From SIG299 sp045531955 (GTDB taxonomy: Bacteria; Bacillota; Clostridia; Lachnospirales; Lachnospiraceae): a stretch of 64,000 nt of DNA. The first letter of the stretch is position 1. Each line of letters starts with the position of its first letter. The stretch spans positions 1 to 64,000 of the forward strand of contig JAZSFC010000027.1 of assembly GCA_045531955.1 (NCBI GenBank), read 5' to 3'. The notes below the pieces were generated by a model. It was not told where the DNA came from. It made no database searches and worked only from the letters and a program-made list of their open reading frames with translations. Position numbers and translations under genes: made by a program. Positions 34,667 to 41,759 of the stretch are shown piece after piece.

Positions 34667-35998
34667 ATGAAAAAAAGAGTATTAGCGTTGCTTTCGGTTT
34701 TATGCCTTGGCGTGGGATGCCTGGGTGCCTGCGGAAATTCCACCGGCACTGATGTAGCTCCAACTGCAGAACCAACTGCCACCACAGCTCCGACAGCCAC
34801 TCCGGAGCCTACCGCCACCACAGCTCCGACAGCCACTCCGAAACCGACCGCTACTCCGACTCCGGAAACCTCCGGTCCTGCCGATTTAACCTATAATTTT
34901 AACGATTTGACCTACTATCAGTCCTACGGTACCGATTATACCATAGAAGCGGACGGTTCCATTTCCTTAAAGTTCAACGGACTGTATCAGGAAATCAAGC
35001 TAAGCTTACCTATGCCACTGGATATGAGTTACTGTACCGGCGTTACCGTAAAAATGAAAAGTGAAGTGGGAAACCTTTGTGTCAAGCTCTATGACGAAAG
35101 CTTTGCAGAAGTATTCCAGCGCTACGACGGAATGACAAACGGCATTGCAGACCATGCCTTATCACCGGTTCTTACTACAAAGGTAGCCGGTATCGGTTTA
35201 ATGGCCTGCACCGAAATGAGTGACTACTCCGGATTTGTTGCCAATGTATATTCCGTCACCTTCCATATGAAGGCAGGATATGATTCCGGCACTCCGGCAC
35301 CTACTGCCACTCCGATACCGGTTGATCCGAACGACACCGGTATTTGGGAAAATAATACGGATGTATCCTGGATTGATACGACAAAGCCAATGATTGCTTT
35401 TACTTTTGACGATGGACCGGTTGGCGCTGCCAATACCTCCTACTCCATCCGTATTCAGGATGCTTTAGCTGCATCCGGACAGCACGCCACCTTCTTCTAT
35501 TGGGGCAACCGCATCAACAAAACCAACGAAGCAGAAATTAAGCGTGCTTACGATATGGGCTTTGAAATCGGTAATCATACCTACTCCCATACCGATTTAA
35601 CCACGTTAACACCGGAAAAGATGCTGGATGACATTGCAAAATGTGCAGACAAACTCACGGCCATTACCGGATTAGAACATTTCCTGATCCGTCCGCCGTA
35701 TCTTGGTACTAACCAGACCGTACGCTCCACTGTCCGTGAACCAATGATTAACTGCAGCATCGATACCAAGGACTGGGCCGGTGCTACTGCAGATGAAATC
35801 ATGAATACCATCAATACCCAGAAAAAAGACGGTGCAATTGTCCTGATGCATGAAACCTACGCCGCTACCGCAGAAGCCATGGAAACACTGATTCCGCAGT
35901 TGGTAGCTGAAGGCTGGCAGATTGTTTCCGTTTCCGAATTATTCAAGGCCAAAGGCTTAGAACTGAAGGATGGTCAGGTATATAACCAGGCAAAGTAA
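34667..35998 (+). CDS. Lipoprotein polysaccharide deacetylase (CE4)
   Basis: A 443-residue protein with lipobox LGAC, a Thr/Pro linker (about 27-70), a beta-sandwich carbohydrate-binding-like region (about 75-205), a second short Pro/Thr linker and a NodB domain (about 235-435). The NodB motifs are TFDDGP, HTYSHTDL, RPPYLGT and the catalytic His in VLMHE. It should deacetylate xylan or cell-wall glycan at the surface. It is translated 12 bp after the XRE-aminotransferase gene, an unexpected partner. Confidence 0.88.
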   Translation: MKKRVLALLSVLCLGVGCLGACGNSTGTDVAPTAEPTATTAPTATPEPTATTAPTATPKPTATPTPETSGPADLTYNFNDLTYYQSYGTDYTIEADGSISLKFNGLYQEIKLSLPMPLDMSYCTGVTVKMKSEVGNLCVKLYDESFAEVFQRYDGMTNGIADHALSPVLTTKVAGIGLMACTEMSDYSGFVANVYSVTFHMKAGYDSGTPAPTATPIPVDPNDTGIWENNTDVSWIDTTKPMIAFTFDDGPVGAANTSYSIRIQDALAASGQHATFFYWGNRINKTNEAEIKRAYDMGFEIGNHTYSHTDLTTLTPEKMLDDIAKCADKLTAITGLEHFLIRPPYLGTNQTVRSTVREPMINCSIDTKDWAGATADEIMNTINTQKKDGAIVLMHETYAATAEAMETLIPQLVAEGWQIVSVSELFKAKGLELKDGQVYNQAK

Positions 35999-36010
35999 CT
36001 CATCAAAAGC

Positions 36011-36080
36011 TTGAATCCAAATACAAAATATAGTATAATCTATATCGGACGCAGCATATATGCGGTGCTGCGTCCTTTTC
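36011..36080 (+). promoter_or_regulatory. GH13 gene promoter and 5' hairpin/terminator
   Basis: TTGAAT (36011-36016) and TATAAT (36034-36039) lie 17 bp apart. Directly downstream, GGACGCAGCA (36047-36056) pairs with TGCTGCGTCC (36066-36075), followed by TTTTCTT. The hairpin can end the CE4 transcript, yet it also forms the first nucleotides of the GH13 mRNA, so it may act as a stabiliser or attenuator. Confidence 0.65.
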
Positions 36081-36107
36081 TTATCAAAAACAAGGAGACG
36101 TAACTTT

Positions 36108-37772
36108 ATGGCTTGGTATGACGAGGCAGTCTTTTATCACATTTACCCACTGGGGCTTACAGGCGCTCCGAAACAAAATTCCTACGGAGAGCCGGAACAT
36201 CGTTTAACTACACTTCTTCCATGGATTTCCCATATAAAGTCCATCGGATGTAATGCACTTTATATCGGACCGCTGTTCGAATCTGTGGGACACGGCTACG
36301 AAACTACCGATTACAAGAAGCTGGACAGCCGTCTTGGCACCAACGAAGACTTAACAAACTTTGTTGCCGAGTGCCACGCACAGGGCATCCGGGTTATTTT
36401 AGACGGTGTATTCAACCACACCGGAAGAGATTTTTTTGCATTTAAAGACATTCAACAGAACCGGGAAAATTCCCGCTACAAAGATTGGTACTGCAACGTA
36501 AACTTTTGGGGCAACACCGAATATAACGATGGTTTTTCCTACGAAAACTGGGGTGGCTACAACTTACTTGTAAAATTGAACCAGCATAATCCGGAGGTTC
36601 AAAATTACATCTGCGACGTCATCCGCTTTTGGGTTTCCGAATTTGACATTGACGGTATCCGCTTAGATGCTGCCGATGTTCTTGATTTCAATTACATGCA
36701 GTGCATGCGCCGGGTAGCAAACGAAATCAAGCCGGACTTCTGGCTTATGGGCGAAGTAATCCACGGTGATTACAACCGCTGGGCAAATGAAAACACCCTG
36801 CATTCCGTAACCAATTATCACTTACACAAAGCACTCTACTCCGGTCACAACGACCACAATTATTTTGAAATTGCCCACACGATAAAGCGGCTAAACGACA
36901 TGGGTAACTTAAAGCTTTACAATTTTGTGGATAATCACGATGTGGAGCGTATTTATACAAAGCTCTCCAACAAAAAACACTTTGCACCGGTACACATTTT
37001 AATGTATACCCTTCCCGGTGTTCCTTCCGTTTACTACGGCTCGGAATTTGGCATTGAAGGAAAAAAAGAGCGCTATTCCGATGATTCCCTGCGCCCTGCC
37101 CTTGCTTTGTCTGATTATATAAACGCAGCGGAAAACAACCCTTGCACTAAGTTAATTTCCGCACTGGGCAAACTCCGTCAGAATACGCCGGCACTCTCTT
37201 ACGGTGCCTATAAAGAGTTGCGCCTTACCAACTGTCAGTACGCCTTTGCAAGAAATTATAACGGTCAATCTGTTATTGTTACCGTAAACAACGCGGACAA
37301 TGACGAAACCCTGACCCTGCCTGCAGGCAATTCCTCAGAGTATGTTGGTGCCCTGTCCGGCACAAAAGTGGCAGTTAATAGCGGTTCTATTACTGTTACA
37401 ATTAAGGCAAATTCCGGTGATATCTGGATTCCGGCAGAAACCGCAAAGGAAACCTATGATGTGGTGATGGAACCGGTGGTAACGGAAAGAAACGAATATG
37501 TACCGCAGAACGAAACCATTACAACTGAAACGGTACAGGAAATTGTAGAAGAAACAGTAGTTGAACCTACTCCTGCTCCTACACCGGAACCTGCAAAAGC
37601 TCCTGTTACCGTTCCAAATAAACCTTACGAGGAAATGACCGTGGAAGAACTCCAGGCCGCCATCTTAGAACGCATGGCAAAGAACGGTCCTGTCACAGAC
37701 CAAATGAAGAAAGATGTAACAGAAAATGTTTGGCAGAATTCCTTAGTTACCTGGATTAGGAGTTTTCAATAG
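36108..37772 (+). CDS. GH13 alpha-amylase family enzyme with C-terminal extension
   Basis: A 554-residue cytoplasmic protein. The GH13 barrel (about 1-370) has the conserved regions GVFNHTG, GIRLDAADV (nucleophile Asp), LMGEVIHGDYNRW (acid/base Glu) and FVDNHDVERI. A C-terminal beta domain (about 375-450) follows, and then an extension: a Pro/Glu-rich linker (PTPAPTPEPAKAP) and about 50 residues of charged helix. The extension is not usual in this family and, without a signal peptide, cannot be a wall-spanning linker. The ATG at 36108 follows AAGGAGACG. Likely role: cytoplasmic alpha-glucan or maltodextrin breakdown. Confidence 0.88.
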   Translation: MAWYDEAVFYHIYPLGLTGAPKQNSYGEPEHRLTTLLPWISHIKSIGCNALYIGPLFESVGHGYETTDYKKLDSRLGTNEDLTNFVAECHAQGIRVILDGVFNHTGRDFFAFKDIQQNRENSRYKDWYCNVNFWGNTEYNDGFSYENWGGYNLLVKLNQHNPEVQNYICDVIRFWVSEFDIDGIRLDAADVLDFNYMQCMRRVANEIKPDFWLMGEVIHGDYNRWANENTLHSVTNYHLHKALYSGHNDHNYFEIAHTIKRLNDMGNLKLYNFVDNHDVERIYTKLSNKKHFAPVHILMYTLPGVPSVYYGSEFGIEGKKERYSDDSLRPALALSDYINAAENNPCTKLISALGKLRQNTPALSYGAYKELRLTNCQYAFARNYNGQSVIVTVNNADNDETLTLPAGNSSEYVGALSGTKVAVNSGSITVTIKANSGDIWIPAETAKETYDVVMEPVVTERNEYVPQNETITTETVQEIVEETVVEPTPAPTPEPAKAPVTVPNKPYEEMTVEELQAAILERMAKNGPVTDQMKKDVTENVWQNSLVTWIRSFQ

Positions 37773-37787
37773 ACTGCAAAATAAAAA

Positions 37788-37822
37788 AACACCATCTGCT
37801 CAAAACATGCAGATGGTGTTTT
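37788..37822. terminator. Terminator after the GH13 gene
   Basis: A 12-bp stem (AACACCATCTGC / GCAGATGGTGTT) followed by TT; an A run precedes it, so it can also serve the convergent membrane-protein gene. Confidence 0.85.
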
Positions 37823-37830
37823 CAATTATA

Positions 37831-38190
37831 CTAGCACAAAATAAGTCCGCACAACATTGCACAACATGCCGCCACACTACATAAAAGCGCAACAGCAAGC
37901 TGAATTTCTTCAGATTTCCTATCATACTTTTCCTGAAGTTCAACCCGTTCCTTTGAGTCTTTGGTATGAATTTCTTCGTCCATACGACCGGGAATAAAAC
38001 CGAACAGTGGTATCAGCACTAGTAAAAGGGCTCCCAACTTTGAACCATATTTCCCGTTACCCACATGAAATAAAGCATTGTTATTAAGTACATCCGGGAG
38101 AAACAGCCAAATAACAAAGCTGATAAGCATTCCAATAATTATTATGAAAATCCGGATGGCTCTTAATTGCTGTGAACTAAGTTTTTTCAT
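37831..38190 (-). CDS. Small membrane protein, possibly DUF1648/SdpI-like
   Basis: A 119-residue protein with three predicted membrane helices (about 12-32, 55-72, 98-118). The segment LFHVGNGKYGSK between helices 1 and 2 faintly recalls DUF1648/SdpI proteins. The ATG at 38190 is chosen because GGGGGGC lies just upstream; an ATG at 38205 would overlap that ribosome site. Function unknown. Confidence 0.6.
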   Translation of the reverse strand: MKKLSSQQLRAIRIFIIIIGMLISFVIWLFLPDVLNNNALFHVGNGKYGSKLGALLLVLIPLFGFIPGRMDEEIHTKDSKERVELQEKYDRKSEEIQLAVALLCSVAACCAMLCGLILC

Positions 38191-38230
38191 TTGTTCGCCC
38201 CCCATTTTTCTTATCTAAGAAACAATAGTT

Positions 38231-38467
38231 TTATATTTTTTTACCTTTTCCTGTACACATACTCGTAGTATTACAGTGGGGACACTTAAGCAGATGCTCG
38301 TCAAACACATGATACACTAAAATCGCATTCGTCCATTTAGGTTGAAACTTTGCTCCGCAATTTCCGCATGCAAAATAATGTTTACTATACGCTATAGCAC
38401 CGGCTATGATTATACCCGCTATTACAGCGACAGTAACGATTACAATAATTACAAGTGTTTTACCCAT
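38231..38467 (-). CDS. Membrane-anchored zinc-ribbon protein
   Basis: A 78-residue protein with one N-terminal transmembrane helix (TLVIIVIVTVAVIAGIIIAGA) and a zinc ribbon (CGNC and CPHC). The ATG at 38467 follows GGAGGTGC. It lies 40 bp before the small membrane-protein gene on the same strand, probably in one transcript. Function not recognised. Confidence 0.62.
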   Translation of the reverse strand: MGKTLVIIVIVTVAVIAGIIIAGAIAYSKHYFACGNCGAKFQPKWTNAILVYHVFDEHLLKCPHCNTTSMCTGKGKKI

Positions 38468-38602
38468 AAGCAGCACCTCCATAAAATATTTATTTCTAAA
38501 TTAATTCTATCTCTTACACGTTCCTCTGTCAATCAATAAGTAAGCTATTGTTAGTTAAAACATAAACTTTTACCTCCGTCTGTTCCGGGCTTTCTCGTGC
38601 TA

Positions 38603-38667
38603 AAATAAAACATCCCTCTGTAAGCGCCTGAGCTTGTCGTTGAAGCTTACAGAGGGATGTTTTATTT
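38603..38667. terminator. Long bidirectional terminator hairpin
   Basis: A 23-bp perfect stem (38603-38625 with 38645-38667) containing CATCCCTCTGTAAGC, A-rich before and T-rich after. It lies just past the pmbA stop codon. Confidence 0.88.
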
Positions 38668-38671
38668 ATTC

Positions 38672-40021
38672 TTATTTACCAGCGATTGTCATTTCCTTAA
38701 TCAGCACAGACGGAGAACCGCATCTGGAAGACCCAAGTGCAAACGGATTGAACTTTAAGTCTTCACCTACACTTGCAATCTCCTTTAACAGTGTAAAGAA
38801 GTTACCGGATACGGTAATGCTCTTTACCGGCTTGCCCTTCTTACCATCCGTAATGCAGAAACCGGATGCCGCCAGGGAGAAGTCACCGGTGATTGGGTTC
38901 GCACCGGCATGCATACCTTCTACACTCGTTACGTAAATACCGTCGCCTGCTTCTGCCATTAAATCTTCCAAAGTGCCCTTTACCGGGTTGATATAGAAGC
39001 TGTATGGGCGGATGCCTACGTTAGAAGCATAGGATGCCTTATGGCCGTTACCTGTAGTTTTTACGCCTGCCACAGCCGCTGTCTTCAAGTTATGAAGCAA
39101 GGTCACAAACTGACCGCTTTCAATCACGTTCTTCTTGTAAGTAGCAACACCTTCATCGTCAAAAGTTGCCTTTACTAAAGCGTCTGCTCTCATTGGATCG
39201 TCAGTTAAGGTTACGATGTCTGCCGCAATCTTTTCGCCCTCTTTACCCTTTAACAGGGAAAGGCCTTTCTGAGCTGCCTCTGCAGAGAATACGGAAGCAT
39301 ATGTGGATAACATGCTTGCCATAACCTTGTTGGAGAACACCACCGGATATTTACCGCTTGGTACCGGCTCAGCACCGATGGTATCTACCGCATCCTTTAC
39401 TGCTTCCGCAGCAATCTTTTCTTTATCGAAAGAATCAAACTTACCGGAAGAAACCTCCATGCCGTCATACATTTCTTCACCCTCGGCTACTACTGCCATG
39501 CCATAGGTAAAGGAGAATGCTGCACTGTCTTCCAAATCAAGACCGTTGGAGTTATACAAAGCGGTCTTACTTTCCACAAAACCGGCATACGCCTGGGTAC
39601 CGTCTACGACACGGCTGTCGGTAGCGTAAATCTGCTTCTGTAAATCCAGAGCAAAATCAATTACCTCGGTAGCAGTCGGAAGCTTCACTTCTTCCTTTTC
39701 AAGCACCGCATAGGTATCGCCCTTAGTATGAATGAATGCCTGCTCTTCACTTTCAATAGACTTTGCATTATCCAAAGCACGTTCTACTAAAGACACTGCC
39801 TCTTCTTCCGATAAGTGTTCTGTGGAAGCATAACCCATCTTGCCGTTTACCAGACATTTTAAGCACACGCCTAAGTTAGAACCGGTGGTAAAGCCTTTTA
39901 CTTCGGTCTTAAAAATTTCAGTCTGGGTTTCTGCAGATTCGCTATAATAAAGCTCGTAATCTTTTACTTCTTTTTCTTTTGCAGCTACGATTACTGCCTG
40001 TTTAAATTCCTGATAGTTCAT
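38672..40021 (-). CDS. pmbA: PmbA/TldE, TldD partner subunit
   Basis: A 449-residue protein of the TldD/PmbA family without the HExxxH zinc motif, as expected for the TldE subunit. Conserved segments include GSNLGVCLKCLVNGKMGYAST, GHKASYASNVGIRPYSFYI and the C-terminal GSPSVLIKEMTIAG. With TldD it forms a protease that degrades unfolded peptides and, in some bacteria, removes leaders from modified peptides such as microcin B17. The ATG at 40021 follows GGAGGAAAAT. It lies 150 bp downstream of tldD, separated by a structured spacer. Confidence 0.9.
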   Translation of the reverse strand: MNYQEFKQAVIVAAKEKEVKDYELYYSESAETQTEIFKTEVKGFTTGSNLGVCLKCLVNGKMGYASTEHLSEEEAVSLVERALDNAKSIESEEQAFIHTKGDTYAVLEKEEVKLPTATEVIDFALDLQKQIYATDSRVVDGTQAYAGFVESKTALYNSNGLDLEDSAAFSFTYGMAVVAEGEEMYDGMEVSSGKFDSFDKEKIAAEAVKDAVDTIGAEPVPSGKYPVVFSNKVMASMLSTYASVFSAEAAQKGLSLLKGKEGEKIAADIVTLTDDPMRADALVKATFDDEGVATYKKNVIESGQFVTLLHNLKTAAVAGVKTTGNGHKASYASNVGIRPYSFYINPVKGTLEDLMAEAGDGIYVTSVEGMHAGANPITGDFSLAASGFCITDGKKGKPVKSITVSGNFFTLLKEIASVGEDLKFNPFALGSSRCGSPSVLIKEMTIAGK

Positions 40022-40034
40022 ATTTTCCTCCATT

Positions 40035-40173
40035 CCGAGAACGTCTTTTGTTCGAGGAATTGCGCAACAGAAACTTGCGAATGCAATTTCTGTTGTCGCA
40101 TCCGGGCAAATTTGTGACGTTCTCGGCACAAATTGCCATGTGAAAAATCAGCATATCAATGTGATTTTTCACA
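40035..40173. repeat. Structured spacer between tldD and pmbA
   Basis: Three nested or adjacent inverted repeats: CCGAGAACGTC (40035-40045) / GACGTTCTCGG (40116-40126) around CAACAGAAA / TTTCTGTTG; GGCAAATTTGTG / CACAAATTGCC; and ATGTGAAAAATCA / TGATTTTTCACAT (about 40138-40173). The spacer is transcribed between the two subunit genes and has no reading frame with a ribosome site. Confidence 0.7.
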
Positions 40174-41556
40174 TTAGCGACCTCCTACTGTAATGGATGA
40201 TACACGGATGAGCGGCTGACCAACATCGGTTGGGATGCTGCCGGAGGAAGCTCCGCACATACCCTGACCGCGGTCTACATTTTTACCCACCATATCGATG
40301 TTCATCAGAATATCGGAGCCCTTACCAATCAGACTGGCACCACGTACTGCTTCACAAATCTTACCGTTTCTTACGATATAGCCTTCATCTACCGCAAAGT
40401 TGAACTGGCCGGTCAACGGATTTACGGAACCGCCGCCCATGCTCTTTGCATATAAACCATATTCCATGGATTCGATGATATCCTTATCCTCGTCATTGCC
40501 GGCAGCAATAAAGGTGTTGGTCATACGGGAGGTTGGCTCATAAGCATAGCTCTGACGACGGGAGTTACCGGTAGAGGCCATGCCCATACGTCTTCCGTTT
40601 AATTTATCTACCATATAGGACTTTAAGATACCGTTTTCAATCAGCACATTTCTCTGGGAAGGAGTACCCTCATCATCGAAGTTGATGGAGCCCCAACCGT
40701 TTGGAATGGTACCGTCATCAATAGCGGTAACTTTTTCGTTGGCAATCTGCTGTCCTAATTTTCCTGCAAATACGGACTGTCCGAGAGCCACGCAGGATGC
40801 CTCCAATGCATGTCCGCAGGCTTCGTGGAAAATAACACCGCCAAAACCGTTTTCAATGGCAACCGGCATAACACCTGCATCAATGTAACCGGCGTTAATC
40901 ATGGTAATTGCCTGCCTTGCTGCCTCTATGCCAACTTCCTTTGGCGGGAATAACTCAAATAATTCCATGCCGACTCTGGCACCCGGTGAGCATCTTCCGG
41001 TCTGGTTTTCGCCGTTCTTGCTGGCAATGGCACTAACCGCAATTCTGGTACGGATCTGACGGTCCTCTGCAAATAATCCCTCACTGTTTGCAATTAAGAT
41101 GTTGTGGTCTACATCCAGGAAAGAGCCGGTCACCTGGGAAATATCCTGATGATAGTCCTTTGCTGCCAGACATGCTTCCTTTAAGAAATCAATCTTATAA
41201 GAATTTTCTACAGATACCGGTACAATTTTTACCGGATGAATATCGCCGAAGCGGCGTTCTCTAAGTACTGCATCCGCAATTGTTGCACTGCCTGTTCCGA
41301 GAGCATCTGCCACTCTTCTTGCACAGGTAAGGATAGCACCTCTTTCTAAGGAAGAAGTGGAACCGGAAACGCAACGGGTTCCCTGAAATACACGGATGCC
41401 TACACCCGCAATTACTGCATCCTCAATTTTGTCAACCTTGGAAGATACCATCTGAATGGCCTTCTGGTTGGTATGTTCTGCGAATACTTCCGCATAGTCC
41501 GCACCGGTGGATAAGGCAATTCCCAGTGCTTCTTTTACCAAACTTTGTGGTAACAT
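40174..41556 (-). CDS. tldD: TldD metalloprotease
   Basis: A 460-residue zinc metalloprotease of the TldD family. The zinc motif is HEACGH in GVIFHEACGHALEA at about residue 250. Other conserved blocks are GSINFDDEGTPSQRNVLIENG and RMTNTFIAAGN. It works with PmbA/TldE. The start follows GGAGGATT; the leader carries a copy of the hairpin repeat also found before the first GH31 gene. Some TldD/E pairs mature RiPPs, but this one is 10 kb from the RiPP island, so general peptide turnover is the safer reading. Confidence 0.93.
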   Translation of the reverse strand: MLPQSLVKEALGIALSTGADYAEVFAEHTNQKAIQMVSSKVDKIEDAVIAGVGIRVFQGTRCVSGSTSSLERGAILTCARRVADALGTGSATIADAVLRERRFGDIHPVKIVPVSVENSYKIDFLKEACLAAKDYHQDISQVTGSFLDVDHNILIANSEGLFAEDRQIRTRIAVSAIASKNGENQTGRCSPGARVGMELFELFPPKEVGIEAARQAITMINAGYIDAGVMPVAIENGFGGVIFHEACGHALEASCVALGQSVFAGKLGQQIANEKVTAIDDGTIPNGWGSINFDDEGTPSQRNVLIENGILKSYMVDKLNGRRMGMASTGNSRRQSYAYEPTSRMTNTFIAAGNDEDKDIIESMEYGLYAKSMGGGSVNPLTGQFNFAVDEGYIVRNGKICEAVRGASLIGKGSDILMNIDMVGKNVDRGQGMCGASSGSIPTDVGQPLIRVSSITVGGR

Positions 41557-41611
41557 TTTTAATCCTCCTTTGTTCTTGACAATCAGAAAATTTTAATTTT
41601 CTGTTGTATTG

Positions 41612-41657
41612 CGAAGCAAAATGCCCGCCCGCTTATGCGTGCAGAGGATTTTCCCTC
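41612..41657. repeat. Second copy of the GH31-leader hairpin repeat
   Basis: About 46 bp matching 11369-11414 at roughly nine of ten positions; both contain GCTTATGCG followed by GCAGAGGATTTTCC. It lies in the leader of tldD, about 55 bp before the start codon, in the same orientation relative to the gene as the copy before the GH31 gene. Confidence 0.75.
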
Positions 41658-41677
41658 ACCTTGTTTCATAAAAGTAC

Positions 41678-41706
41678 AACGGCAGAAAAAATACTTTCTG
41701 CCGTTG
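41678..41706 (-). terminator. Terminator of clpB
   Basis: Stem CAACGGCAGAAA / TTTCTGCCGTTG, followed on the minus strand by TACTTTTAT. It lies about 54 bp past the clpB stop. Confidence 0.78.
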
Positions 41707-41759
41707 CTGTTTTCATATTCTGTTTTACTGCCAATTTTGCAGTAGAATCTGAAGTTACA

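Noticed and set aside
40174..41556. TldD/PmbA as the leader protease of the RiPP island
   Set aside because: The pair can mature RiPPs in other systems, but it is 10 kb away in a separate transcript, and the island has its own B2 protease.
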